Notes: generated by a model from the letters alone, not told the origin. Shown: positions 51,542-62,669, counted from the stretch's first letter. The stretch: DNA of 64,000 bases from Chaetoceros tenuissimus (GCA_021927905.1 BLLK01000047.1:682001-746000); one strand, 5' to 3'. Numbers and translations are program-made.

Positions 51542-54188
51542 TTACTCCTCCTCCTCAAGAGAAGTCTTTCCTTCCATCACTGCTTTCATTTTCCTCATAC
51601 AAGTCGATATTATCTTATCATCCAATTTCCAACATGTCACAGTCGCGCTCTTAGCTTTGACCGTGGCGAGATACTTTGACTCTTCGTTGCTTGCAACTTC
51701 GTTACCAAAAAAGTTCAGTCTATCCAAAGTAGCACTTTCGCCTGATTCTAATTCTATTTCTGTAATTGGACAATGAATTGAGTTACGATATTTTAGACAC
51801 TCTTCAGGAACAAAACCAATCTTGTAAACTTACCACACTCTCCTTCTGAAATCACATACAAAGCATCGCCTTCAGTATCCTTGGAAGTGATGATTTCATT
51901 TTGGTTGAATGTCGCTTCTTCCATAGCAGAAGCAAATTCTTCAATCTCCTCATTCTGAAAGGATTTGAGCTCAGGTATATTCTTCATCATATGAACAAGC
52001 TGCTTCTTACCAGCGCCATCAAGCATGATTGCTTTCAAAACTTTTCTATCTAATGACCAAAGCTTTGCATCCGTTGTGGCAGTGATCGAAGCTGCACGTG
52101 GAGTACTATATAAGAGCGCCAATTCTCCAAAAGATGGATGTACTTTTTTTTCTTTGCTTGCATGATATGTATGAACAAGTTTTCCAGCAATGGATCTTTC
52201 TGATTCCGTAATTACATTACGATAAGAATCTCTTCCTCCGACTCGTACTTCAAAATCTCCCTCTTCAATAATGTAAAATTTATCACCCTCATCTCCTTGT
52301 TTGATTACTCGATCACCTTTTTTGACATTTACTGGTTGCATAACATCATGAACTTCTCGTAGTTGAGAAGGAGTCATACTTTGTAGCATTACACACCCTC
52401 TAGAAGCAGTCATCAATACCTTTCTTTCAGCTTCGGTTTTTTCATGATAAAGATCTGAAAGATCAACACTTCCTTCATCTGATATATCCAGAAGAGACTC
52501 ATGTAATATGCTCTTCATCTCTGTCAATCTCCTATCCAGCTTCTTGACGTCCCCACTTTGACGTGCATCAATTGTCAAATTATCGGGGATATCAGTCGTC
52601 AAATTTTTAATACTTGCTCTTGATCTGAATGACTTAGCAATCTCAGTGTTAATTTCATCTATATAAATACAAATGATGGTGATATCATCTGTGCGTAATT
52701 CGAAGTTAAGCCACAACTCGTACGCTTCATCTACTACCGCTTGACAAGCTAAATGGCAAATAGTTCGTTTTGAGAACCTGTTCAACAATATATGTGAAGT
52801 AGATAAAGAATGAATCTTACCTTCTAATGGATCCTTGAAAGATGCGCAGATATCAATAACACTTTGATTGGTCAAGAACTCAAATACCCCATCACTTGCC
52901 AAAATGATCATTTCATCTCCTCGCTCAAGCTCTCTAGTCACCATTTCTGGATCAGCAATCACACCAAGCTCTTCAGCAAGAGAATCTCCAATACTTCTAG
53001 AAAATGCAGTACCAGGGAAGTCCATCGTTGGATGCCAAACTCTGATGGAACAAAAAGTTATTTTTGGTACTTGCTCAATATTCAGTTTTTGAAAACGATT
53101 GAAGAATGAGTCTTACCTTGGTGGATCACCCCCTTCATCAATTTCTTCACCTAGGTCCAAATCTGTTCCTTCTTCATTAAACCTAACAGGCTGCAAACCT
53201 TCAATTTGGTCAAGTGACAAGATTCTAGCACCTTTGGAAAGAATTCGCTGTCTTTCACCCTTTCTATACGGTGTTTGATCCTGAGATAAAGGAACAGCAC
53301 GATATTGCGCTCCGCTTTCGAAAGGAACAGTTTTCTCACGACCTTGTGGCTTATCAACACGTTTACCCAAAATCGCTCTACTATCTCCAACATTTGAAAT
53401 AGTAACTCTATTTCGATTTCCTTGAAAAAAAGCAGAAATAGCAGTAGTCCCACTTAGAGTATCTTCAATTTCTTTGTTGCGATGCATATTCTTGTTTACG
53501 ACCAAATGACTATCGAGCATTGCTTTTTGAACTTGCGATTTATTTAATTCAACCTCAATAGCGGATTCTACACCCATCGTTGCATTCTCCGCCTTTTGCT
53601 TTCTTTTTACATTCTTTACTTCTTTCTCAAGAGTCCTAGAGATATATTTCTTCGCAAATTGTGCACATTTGTCTATGAACAGCATCACAAGAATGTTAGC
53701 AAAAAGGCTTCTTTTGTCTTTTCTAGAGATACCAAGAGTAAAGATCGTCGGAACTTACCACCATCTCTTCCATGTCCATCAAAAACAGCAAAGAAAGCAT
53801 CAGCTCTTTCATTTGCAAAGTCTTCTGCAATGGTATATGTATCCTGATTTGGTTTGTTTTCATCTTTTAATCATGGTGTGAGAATGAAAGTACGCACTTG
53901 AGAACACTAAAAATATTGCATGCTTAAAATCTTACCGTCTGGGTAGTATCCCCTTTGACTCATGTAGGCATATCTTATTTTTAATCCTCCTAGTTCTAGC
54001 TCCTCAGTTTCCTCGCAAACATGAAGTCTAGCAAGGGCTACTTCGTCAGTACAGATATCCCTAGGTTTGATGTAGGTGATCGATGTTCTATGCTGTGCAG
54101 TAGGTCTCTTCACTTCACCATTCAGCAGTTCCTTAGGAAGACCAGAGAGGGTTTCCGGATGCATTTGCTTGGATGTACATATCCCCAT
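51542..54188 (-). CDS. PP2C protein phosphatase with two C-terminal cyclic-nucleotide-binding domains
   Basis: Six exons, 54188-53936, 53863-53759, 53672-53117, 53041-52821, 52748-51834 and 51759-51542, in phase, give 755 residues. MGICTSKQ is a myristoylation/palmitoylation start. PP2C motifs in order: FAVFDGHGRDG, SGTTAISAFF, NVGDSRAILGK, FSRSIGD, LASDGVFEFLTNQSV and TDDITIICI. The metal-binding Asp residues are present. The first cNMP domain has the phosphate cassette FGELALLYSTPRAASI, identical in style to functional PKA/PKG sites. The second, ending ISEGECG...EIELESGESATLDRL, lacks a clear PRAA cassette. In plants, PP2C is found fused to cNMP domains plus a kinase; here no kinase follows. 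It would be a cyclic-nucleotide-regulated membrane-attached Ser/Thr phosphatase. Confidence 0.88.
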
Positions 54189-54544
54189 TGTTAAGTATTG
54201 TATTTATAGTTCTCTGAAGGATGGCTACAAACAGAGAGGGAGGTCGTCGTTCGTTTTGGAAGAAGGCTAAAGGTGATTTTATGAGGAAAAGATAGCTCGA
54301 AACGCGGAAAAGAATGTGCTGCAAATAGATTGAGAAGCCTAAGGTACAACTGAAAACTGAAGTGAAGATATTATGTGGGAATGGGTCAAGGACGAATGAA
54401 GCACTACAATATGCAGACCTTCTTTTCTCCCTTTTAAATACACTTGATCAATTTCCTTTGTCTACTACTCTAAAGTAAAAATAATCTCAACACTTTTACA
54501 GAAAAAGAAATAAACACCATTGCAACCACATATCTTACTAAATC

Positions 54545-54745
54545 AAGAAAAGATCCATGGAGAATGAAAAGAAGGAGAAGCCTTCTCAGAGCAATAATCT
54601 AAGTCAAAATATCAATATTCTGGTTAAAACATGTCATGCTAAGACGTGTAAGTTAGACTGTTCTCTACTCCCGACTTGATACGGCTAAGCATCCATTTCA
54701 AACCTCATCTTTTCTCGATATGTTTCGCGTTTCAAAACACAACAG
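54545..54745 (+). repeat. Upstream duplicated block, copy 1
   Basis: Shares with copy 2 the words AAAGATCC, GAAGCCTTCTC, CTCCCGACTTGATACGGCT and CAAACCTCATCTTTT in the same order and spacing. The 19-base word is at 54668 here and at 54951 in copy 2, 283 bases apart. Between the words the copies diverge. Confidence 0.75.
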
Positions 54746-54839
54746 TCACATAATGTATGAACAGACCACAAGATATTAGCATACGACCCCCCCCCATAGC
54801 ATCAAAAACTTTCCAGTTTAATGTTAGCTACATATCTTT

Positions 54840-55040
54840 TCTCAGGGAAAGATCCTTCGAGAATAAAGGGAAGCCTTCTCGCTGGACAAATTGAATACCG
54901 TCATACCAGATTTAAATACGTACTACGTACATGCTAATGTCTTTCCTCTCCTCCCGACTTGATACGGCTAAAATGAAGATACGTTTCACTGCGTTTCAAC
55001 CTCATCTTTTGGCGGTATCTTTGTTTGAAAACTGAAAACA
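54840..55040 (+). repeat. Upstream duplicated block, copy 2
   Basis: Second copy of the block at 54545-54745, closest to the start codon at 55133. The conserved words may be protein-binding sites that were kept while the rest drifted. An imperfect, old tandem duplication. Confidence 0.75.
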
Positions 55041-55132
55041 CACGAAGGAATAATAGCTCACCATCAATCATTAATACACGTACCTATTAGTGCAATAACA
55101 TACATTGACACTTAAATATTAACAGGAACAAC

Positions 55133-57690
55133 ATGATGCAAAAAAGTAGATTTGCGTTAGCTGCAGCACTTTTGCTCAGTGCTCAAACACAGACAACATT
55201 GGCTTTCGCACCAAGTACCTCTGCTCCACATGCAAGATACACAAACACTGCACTCAATGCGCTTAAATCCGATGAATCTAATGATGCTGCACCTCGTCGT
55301 AATCCCTTAAAGCTATTCAAGCCTCTTTCACTAGCTGCATTGACAGCAGCATCTTCAGTACTCATGCCACAAACGGCAATGGCATCTGCACCAGTGACAC
55401 CAATCAAAAACTTCAAACCACCAGATTCAAAAGCTATCGCATTGAAAAAAATCAATGATGCTAGAAATCAAGAAAAGATGAAAGAACAAATGGCTTATCA
55501 GACTAAATGCGAAGAGATTGAAGAAGCAGAAGGAAAAGCTGCTCGTCAAGCATATGAAAAAGCTTATGAGGCTGCAAAGGTACAAAAAGCAGAAGAAAGA
55601 AGTCTCAATAGGAAGAAACTTATTTATGGACTCACAGATATGGGACTTTGCCCCTTTGTAGATATTGAGGGTGAGAGACAAGTATACCTTTTTGATCATG
55701 GAATTGACTTGAACAAGGTACCAGCTACCACTCAACAGAAGGAAATGATGGACCTTCGTAGAGACAAAAAGTTAGTAGCAAGACGTGAAAAGGAGAGATT
55801 TTTAGTCAAGTGTATTGTTGAAGACCAAAAGCTTCAGGGGAATGATCCTGTCAAGTACTTGGAGGCAAATCAAGATAAGACCAAAGAATTCATGACCATG
55901 AAAAATAGACAATTTGATGCCATAGTTGCTAGATATCAGGAGTTGCTTCAGACTCAAGGAAGTCTATCTGGAGTTAAGGCTGATGTACCATTTGATATGG
56001 CAGCTGCAACTGCAACTATTGGCGCATCCAATACTGATACATCTGCTGCTGAAAAGGCAGCGAAAAAAGCTCAAGAAAAGGCAGAGAAAGAAAAGATCAA
56101 GGCTGAAAAAGCTGCAGCGAAGGAAGCTGCGAAGGCTGAAAAGTTAGCAGCAAAGGAGGCGGCAAAGGCAGCGAAGGAAGCAGAGAAGGCTGCAAAACTC
56201 GCAGAGAAGGCAGCAGCAGCAGAAGAAGCTACAGAAGAAGTCACAGAAGAAACAGAAGAGATTGTAGCTGAAGAGGAGTCTACTGAAGTAGCTGTTGTTA
56301 AGGAGGAAAAACCATCTTCCGGTTTTGATGTCAGTAAATTGATGGACAGCCCTGCTGTACCTATTGTAGGAGTTGTAGGAGTAGGAGGTGCAAGTTTTGC
56401 TTTCATGCAGAAATCCAAAGCAGCCAAAGAAGCAGAAGAGGAAGAACGCCAAAGACAATTCAACCTTCTTATGGGAATGGAAGACAGCGCACCAAGTATC
56501 GAGGAAGCAGAAGATGATGGCACCGACGACGAGCCACTTATGATGGATGGAGGAGAAAAGGAGGTAGTAAAGGAGAAGTCAACTCCACCACCTCAGCCAG
56601 TGAAGAAAAAGAAGAAGCGTAGAGGATTCTTTTCTAGCAAGAAGAGCGATCGTGAAACCGACCTTGATAATCTTGTTGCAGAAGGAGCACAAGCTCCTGA
56701 ATTTGCAGCTCTACTTGCAAAACTCCTCACTTTTGGAGCACCAGGTCGTTTCCCAGGTGTAACTACATTGGAAGGAGGAATGCCAATGGAAACATTTGAT
56801 TTGGAGAAGGCGAACCAATTGTTGGTCGAATCACGTGAAGAGAATGAATTGACTGATGAAGTTTCCGCTGAACAATTTGCACAAGTTGTAAACTGTATGA
56901 TTATTGATATCATCGATCTAGCATCGTCATCACTAGGAGGAAAGGACCAGAAAGATCAAGCTACTGTTGATGCATTGAACATTGTTATGGACTTCATGGA
57001 TCACGCAGCGTCTCTATTTGATTCTGTGGCTGATGGAGTTGTTATCAATCCAGTTACCTATGGAGGAGACCTTACGAAGTCAAAACTTGAACAAATGTAT
57101 GCAATTTACGCAACTGCTGGAATGACCACAATGGATGGATCTGTAACACAAGATCGTATCGATACATTGCAGCAAGTATTCAATATCAATGACAAGAGGG
57201 CAGAAGGTCTTGTTCAAAAGTCAATGATGAAGAATCTTATGAATATGATGAAGGATGGAGGTGAAGGTGGAATGGAAGAAATGCTCAAGGTAAGTTATTT
57301 TTGTATCCTACTCAAATTTTATCTTTATAAACTATTCTCTTATTTCTCAACTTTTTATAGAACATGGGAGGAATGGAAGGAATGGAAGGCATGGAAGAAA
57401 TGATGGCTGCCATGGGTGGTATGGGCGGTGACATGCCTGGTTTCGGAGATGGAGAAGACATCAGTCCGGAACAATTGAAAGCAAGCGTCAAGATGATGAA
57501 AGAACTTATTGATTCTGGATCAGTCTCCAAGGAAGAGCTCTCACTTGTAAGAGAACAATTTAAGACAATGTATGGATCGGATATCAATGAACTTATCAAG
57601 ACAGCGGACGAAGAGGGAGGAGCTGATGAACTTGGGGAAGATGGTGCTGAGCTTCTCGAACTATTCAAGGAAATTTTAAAAGAAGATTAG
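55133..57690 (+). CDS. Plastid-targeted Lys/Glu/Ala-rich coiled-coil protein with Met-rich C-terminus
   Basis: Two exons, 55133-57289 and 57361-57690, give 828 residues; the 71-base intron (GTAAGT...TTATAG) is phase 0. MMQKSRFALAAALLLSAQTQTTLAFAPS is a textbook plastid presequence with the AFAP motif. Residues 80-290 are charged and helical and include the compact segment LIYGLTDMGLCPFVDIEGER. At 305-370 there is a K/A/E repeat (KAAKEAEKAAKLAEKAAAAEE). A hydrophobic stretch, PIVGVVGVGGASFAFM, at about 410 may be a membrane helix. The C-terminal 330 residues hold a conserved-looking helical domain (APEFAALLAKLLTFGAPGRFPG...) and a Met/Gly-rich part (MGGMEGMEGMEEMMAAMGG). Function unknown; perhaps a thylakoid scaffold. 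Confidence 0.8.
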
Positions 57691-57748
57691 AGCTAGTAGA
57701 TATTTAAATAAATCAATCATTAAACAAGTGTTTATGGCTTTCTTGAAC

Positions 57749-58909
57749 CTAAACAAAGTCGTTGTCCTTGCTTCTATCATAAGATGGAGACTTAGGATCT
57801 GGTGTGAGTTCTACTAGTCCCAAATCTACTAGAATCTCGAATGCTCTTTGACCTGGATCACTGATTGCATTGTAATCTTTTGGTGCTGGTGGCTCCTCTA
57901 CAGCTTGTTCTTGCTCTTCTACTACTTCTTCTATTTTCGCTGCTTCTTGCTCAGCCTTTGCCTTTGCTGCGGCTTCCTCTTCCTCTTTTGCCTTCAATTC
58001 AGCAGCCTCCTGTTCAGCCTTTGCCTTTGCAGCAGCTTCCTCCTCTTCTTTGGCCTTCTTTTCTGCCGCCGCATCTTGCTCAGCCTTTGCCTTTGCTGCA
58101 GCTTCCTCCTCTTCCTTCGCCTTTAATTCAGCAGCCTCTTTTTCTGCCTCAGCCTTTGCTGCAGCTTCTTTTTGTTTCTGTTCAGCTTCGATACGTTTCT
58201 TCTCCTCCACCTTTTTTCTAGCCTCCTCTGCAATACGTTCTTCCTTTTCTAAATCTATGACAGGTGGTGCTACACTTTCAACCTTGATTTCGGTACTAGC
58301 CTGTTCCAACTTTAGATCATCTGCAATCTTTTTCGCCTCCTTCTCTCTCATTCTTTCACGAGCAAGTCTTCTTTCTTCTCTCTCATGTGCAATCTTTTTT
58401 AATTCATCGCTTTTACCATCTACATCTTTCTTTGCGTCATCCAAAACCTTGGCATTCATCATTTTCAAGAGAGCTTCCTTGTCTTCGTCATCGTCTTTAT
58501 CACTTAATAATTTTTTAGCAATTGCGATACCTCCTGCTGTAATTGCAATTGGTATTGCTTTATTAGAGGAAGTAGTATCAGTTTCAGCTTCCACAACAGT
58601 TGCAGTCTTGGCAGCATATGCCGGTTGAACATTTCCCTGTGTAATTAGGGTAGTGGAAAGTGCTGCTGTGAACAGAGCCTTTCGAGAATTTTTACCACGA
58701 AATAAATTCTTTTTCTGTTGGGATTGTGAAATTTCTGGATTGTAGAATAATGGACTTAGCTTTCTACCTTCTACTGCAGTTGTTTGAAATGAAGCACTCA
58801 TTGTCATTTGTGTCTTGTATCTCATGTTTCTGTTGTTTGTAGGTTGCATAAATGCAGAGACATTTCCACAAGCTCCGAGGAGCAAACATGCTGCTGGAAC
58901 TATTTTCAT
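57749..58909 (-). CDS. Plastid-targeted Lys/Glu/Ala-rich coiled-coil protein
   Basis: A single exon of 386 residues, converging with the previous gene 58 bases away. MKIVPAACLLLGACGNVSAFMQP is a signal peptide with the SAF plastid motif, followed by a transit-peptide-like Ser/Arg part. A second hydrophobic stretch near residues 75-100 (ALFTAALSTTLITQGNVQPAYAA) ends in AYAA, resembling a thylakoid cleavage site. Residues 120-145 hold a possible membrane helix (IPIAITAGGIAIAKKLL). The rest to about 355 is a charged coiled coil, with a 20-residue repeat of the type AELKAKEEEEAAAKAKAEQ present three times. The C-terminus (DPGQRAFEILVDLGLVELTPDP) looks like a short conserved domain. Function unknown. 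Confidence 0.78.
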   Translation of the reverse strand: MKIVPAACLLLGACGNVSAFMQPTNNRNMRYKTQMTMSASFQTTAVEGRKLSPLFYNPEISQSQQKKNLFRGKNSRKALFTAALSTTLITQGNVQPAYAAKTATVVEAETDTTSSNKAIPIAITAGGIAIAKKLLSDKDDDEDKEALLKMMNAKVLDDAKKDVDGKSDELKKIAHEREERRLARERMREKEAKKIADDLKLEQASTEIKVESVAPPVIDLEKEERIAEEARKKVEEKKRIEAEQKQKEAAAKAEAEKEAAELKAKEEEEAAAKAKAEQDAAAEKKAKEEEEAAAKAKAEQEAAELKAKEEEEAAAKAKAEQEAAKIEEVVEEQEQAVEEPPAPKDYNAISDPGQRAFEILVDLGLVELTPDPKSPSYDRSKDNDFV

Positions 58910-59231
58910 GATTATTTATGGTAGTGTTGATCTGTTGGAAATTCTGAATTTATCTATTGAATGGAGGCTTTGTTGAAGTTCATTACGTAGCATTACAAGC
59001 TGAGAACTGAGAATGAGAAAGGTGCGCTGGTTTGAAATTGAAGATGTATCTAAATCAAGGCTATTTAGGCCCAAACTAATTTGGTAGGCAGTCACGAGTC
59101 AATGACTTGTTCCTTCCTATCGCCGAAAATGAATACAAAGCTTATTTGGAGGAGGGTTCAAACTCAATACATCAAATTTTCATTTCAATTGAAACAAACC
59201 TTCAATACTCATAGCAACACTTGCAACGATC
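58910..59231. other. Divergent spacer, no gene seen
   Basis: About 320 bases between two divergent start codons. No RNA gene or repeat was recognised. Confidence 0.4.
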
Positions 59232-61067
59232 ATGACTCGCAATCAAATGTCGAGTCCGTATGGGGGCAAGCCTCCTCGATCTCTCTCCAAGTCCAAGGGG
59301 CCAAGATCTAGCCAGAGTCCTGCTCCTCCTCAAACATTTGATAGAACAGCAAGCTTTGCAACCACCAGCGAAAACATGGATTTCCAAATGATGGATATCT
59401 CTGTGAGTGTAGACATCATGGAGGGTCTAGTTATGGAGAACTCAAAGGTAAAGGGAGAAACTCCTTTGGGAACTATGCCAATCAATGCTGTCATCTCATG
59501 TACCAAAAATGTTTCCAGATCGAGACAGATTGCTACACATGTTCCTAGTCTACCTTTATCCATTCCAAGTGCTTCATTCGGCGATAAAAAGCACGACTTC
59601 TTGGTAAGATGGCCTGCTGACTTTGATCCACAGGGAGATGCTTTGTCCACCTTCAAAATGTCTCGTTTGATGAAGAAAGATTTCAGCATGCAGTCTTATG
59701 GACCGAACCTTTCTTCTGGATATGTTGCTGAAGAGATTGAATTGATGATTGGACTTATGCGTGGCAGCGAAATGATCACTGTTGGTAAAGCAATCTTGAT
59801 CATTACTGGTAATGAAACGGAAGAAATGGTTATTGATTTGCCAATCAGTAACGAAAAGAATGTAGTCAAGAACAAGGGTAGTGATGTAGCGAGTCCTGTG
59901 CCTTTGAAAAAGAGTGGCTCCAAACTTTCCTTCTCCAACAAGAATTCTGTGAAAATCTTGAAACCACAAAACTTTCCAAGTGATAAACGTAGAAAATTCT
60001 ACATCACTGATAGTGCCATGATTAGACTTCATGTTCAAATCAATCCTAAGAACAAAGTGTCTGAGAGTTTCGACGAGAGTGGTGCTTATGGAACTTCATA
60101 CAATGTAGAAGATGTTACGAAATACTCTTCCGACTATGCACCTTCTGAATTTACATCTCAGAAGCCTTCGGGGAGCACTGAGTATCTTAGTTCTGAGTAT
60201 TCTTCTGAATATTCTGATATTGGAGAATCTAACTCAGGGTCCAAGGAAGATCACAATGCTGCTCCAGATTCTTACATTGTTCGTAAAAGTCCTTCTTACA
60301 GAACCTATTCTCGCTCACCTCACAAGTATCACTCCAATAGTCCAAGTCCTACTGATGAGCTTGAGCGAGACTTTGCAAGGGTGAATATACGTGACGAAGA
60401 GTACAGAAGAGCTGAGAGACATATGAATCAACATAGACATTCCTCGAATCCAAGACCGAGAAGTTCCAGCAATGGAAGGGCATTTGGAAACGAAATTCCT
60501 CGATACACTCAGAAAGATATGTATCAGCAACATGTGCCTGAGCTTGTTCAAGTAGGTAGCAGAGCTCAGATGAGACCACCAACTCATAGATCTTCCACCC
60601 CACAGAAGTCTAGAGGATACGACTCTCACGCATACCCACAAAAGCCAGTTGTTCATGATAACAGTGCATATTATGACAGAAGTAGCAGTAGAAATCGTGA
60701 TCGCCATGCAATGCATTATCACGATTCTCACGAAAGACATATTCCAAGAACATATTCTCGTGGCAGTCACTACGAAGAATACGATCATCCTCCAACCTAT
60801 GAGAATCAAAACCATTTCAAGCATCGCGGCGACATAGGAAATAAAAAGAATTCATCTTCGAAGAAAAACAGATCCCAACGCCACCATGCAAAGGGTGATG
60901 AAAATGATGAATCTCCTATGACTTGGCTTTATGACAAGTTTGCTGGAGATAAGAACGTCCCTGGGGGAGCGGACACGGTGATGACAACCAAGAAATCGAA
61001 TACAAAGAAGACCTCATCTTATGACACAAGAAGATCTTCATCCAATAGACGCACTATGAGGGTTTAG
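59232..61067 (+). CDS. C2-like N-terminal domain protein with long Ser/Tyr/His-rich tail (paralogue A)
   Basis: A single exon of 611 residues. Residues about 50-290 form a globular domain that reads as an NT-C2-like beta sandwich: ISVSVDIMEGLVM, AVISCTKN, SLPLSIPSASFG, EIELMIGLMRGSEMITVG, MVIDLPISNEK and MIRLHVQINPKN. The same landmarks, including LMRGSE and SNEK, occur in the gene that starts at 62670, so the two are paralogues. The tail from about 300 is disordered and rich in Ser, Tyr, His and Arg (SEYSSEYSDIGE, HYHDSHERHIPRTY), ending in a basic patch. No signal peptide. Function unknown; a cytoskeletal or membrane-adaptor role would fit, as for other NT-C2 proteins. Confidence 0.72.
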   Translation: MTRNQMSSPYGGKPPRSLSKSKGPRSSQSPAPPQTFDRTASFATTSENMDFQMMDISVSVDIMEGLVMENSKVKGETPLGTMPINAVISCTKNVSRSRQIATHVPSLPLSIPSASFGDKKHDFLVRWPADFDPQGDALSTFKMSRLMKKDFSMQSYGPNLSSGYVAEEIELMIGLMRGSEMITVGKAILIITGNETEEMVIDLPISNEKNVVKNKGSDVASPVPLKKSGSKLSFSNKNSVKILKPQNFPSDKRRKFYITDSAMIRLHVQINPKNKVSESFDESGAYGTSYNVEDVTKYSSDYAPSEFTSQKPSGSTEYLSSEYSSEYSDIGESNSGSKEDHNAAPDSYIVRKSPSYRTYSRSPHKYHSNSPSPTDELERDFARVNIRDEEYRRAERHMNQHRHSSNPRPRSSSNGRAFGNEIPRYTQKDMYQQHVPELVQVGSRAQMRPPTHRSSTPQKSRGYDSHAYPQKPVVHDNSAYYDRSSSRNRDRHAMHYHDSHERHIPRTYSRGSHYEEYDHPPTYENQNHFKHRGDIGNKKNSSSKKNRSQRHHAKGDENDESPMTWLYDKFAGDKNVPGGADTVMTTKKSNTKKTSSYDTRRSSSNRRTMRV

Positions 61068-61337
61068 GCATCTACAAATGAAAGGATAGAGTAAGGCATT
61101 CCCATGTTCTAATTTGACAATTCATAAAAATTTTAATGAAATAACTGAAGTTGTAGGAATTGTTCAATTCACTTTGACATATATTCAAAAACATATATTT
61201 CACGTTTTCATCCATGATGGTTATTCCCTTTATCTACAATTACCCTTTTGAAAACATAAATAGCTTAGCTTAATGAAATAAAAATATTAGGAAAGCCCCC
61301 CTCTTGTTTTCTTCACATGGATTAGCACAAATATCAT

Positions 61338-62033
61338 TTACAAAGGAAGTCCGTTCATCTCCTTCTCAAGATCGTTCAATCCAGAATTTCCCCAATCGTT
61401 CCATCCAGTTCCTTTCACAGTGGAATAAGCAAGAGTAGCTGGTACAAGAGATCCCCAGAACCAGTTATCCTTAACAATATCTCCTCCAAGAGCCTTTGCA
61501 AGGAATGGGAACACAAATGGTTCAAACCAAGCAGAGTTGGTTCCAACATATGTGTTGTAAACCTCCTCCTTGAAAGTAGCCATTCTCTGTCCAGCATTAG
61601 CTGGGTTGAACATAGCATCAACAGCAGCGTAAATAATAACTCCCACAAAGATGAAGAAGAAAGTGTGAGCAACAAAAGCTGCTGGTGTGTCAGCAAAAGA
61701 GATAGCCTTTCCAAGGAAATTCTTGAAGATTGCAGCACTTGCGTGATCAGCTACAGCAAGAGCAGCAGCAACTCCAAGGATATGCTCAGTTCTAGTTCCC
61801 CAGAACTTCTCTCCAACCTTGCGTCCTACAACAGAGTTAAGTGCACCATAGTCCATCTGAGAAATGAGCGACCGTTAGATTAGCTTTCTCACATCATGAT
61901 TTTTTCGTCTAAAGATTTCTGAGTATCTCACCTTCTGTGTTGGATGCTGGATGAAGTTGGAAAGGAAATCAGCAGTAACATAGGTTCCGAATGTGGTTCC
62001 TACAGCCTTTGCGCATTCAATAGATAGAGTCAT
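61338..62033 (-). CDS. Small four-helix membrane protein
   Basis: Two exons, 62033-61932 and 61856-61338, give 206 residues; the intron is 75 bases (GTGAGA...TCTCAG) and phase 0. Hydrophobic segments: HILGVAAALAVADHASAA at about 60, AAFVAHTFFFIFVGVIIYAAV at about 95, FVFPFLAKALGG at about 150 and WGSLVPATLAYSTV at about 175. The sequence is rich in Ala and Phe, with strong codon preference for well-used codons (GGAAAC... ACTCCAAG...), suggesting high expression. I do not recognise the family. Not a light-harvesting protein (no chlorophyll-binding ExxNxR motif). A MITE lies 70 bases upstream of its start. Confidence 0.75.
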
Positions 62034-62669
62034 GGTAGAATTTTTACTTGATTAATTTGTGAGAAAGAAAGATTCAAGGATGACTGTGTGGTCCATTGGA
62101 GGTAGCCCATTCGGTACAACGCGCAACGGGGGATCCCCGTTTTTCAGAAAAAAATTTGAGGGGCCAAAATCAGCGAAAATCAGCCTAAATATTCGATTTT
62201 CCTAGGGATTTTCACCGAAAATCAATGAAAATCATGCCTTTTTTCTTCCCCTTTGCCCCGTCGCGCGGATTCCCCGTTTCTAAAAAAAAATCTCCGCGTT
62301 GTACCGAATGGGCTAATTGGAGGGTGTCACTCGCAACGGAAACAAATGCTGAAAGATTTTTGTGGTCAATTTTCAATGAAAATTGCAGAGGCTTTTCTTG
62401 ACAGCCAATCAAAAATGGCGTCTAATATCCCTATCAGGTCGGGCCTGCTGATCAGGTTATCAGGTCGGGCGAATCTATTTTTTCCTGGGAATGACTATTT
62501 TCACGACTTGAAAATTTGTCACATTTTATCGCTGAAAATTTTTCTGTTATGCCCCACACAGCCGAACACCTTCTCTTTGCATCCTTCATTCTGCACATAA
62601 TATTCCTATCCTGCTGAAATCAAAGTGATAGTGAAAGCACATAGTAGTAAATCATAATAAGGGAATATT
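62034..62669. other. Divergent intergenic region holding a MITE
   Basis: About 640 bases between two divergent start codons. It holds the MITE at 62103-62315 and a repeated word ATCAGGTCGGGC at 62433 and 62459. Presumed promoter of both genes. Confidence 0.55.
62103..62315. mobile_element. MITE with 21-bp terminal inverted repeats and 8-bp target-site duplication
   Basis: A 213-bp element. Its terminal inverted repeat is a perfect 21 bases (TAGCCCATTCGGTACAACG and two more) at 62103-62123 and 62295-62315, and the inverted match continues imperfectly inward (CGGGGGATCCCCG versus CGGGGAATCC). It is flanked by a perfect 8-bp duplication ATTGGAGG at 62095-62102 and 62316-62323. It has no coding frame of its own. 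The 8-bp duplication again fits hAT, though the TAG start differs from the element at 18721, so these are different families. Confidence 0.88.

Larger units (their letters stand above)
54189..55132. other. Long intergenic region with a duplicated block
   Basis: About 940 bases between divergent genes. It holds two similar blocks (about 54545-54745 and 54840-55040), see the repeat entries. A C-run (CGACCCCCCCCC) lies at about 54786. No RNA gene recognised. Confidence 0.5.

Noticed and set aside
58050-58628. Plus-strand frame of 192 codons opposite the coiled-coil gene
   Set aside because: Ala/Ser/Phe shadow of the Lys/Glu/Ala repeats on the minus strand.
61338-62033. Light-harvesting (FCP) protein, suggested by helix number and size
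   Set aside because: No chlorophyll-binding ExxNxR motifs and no plastid presequence.
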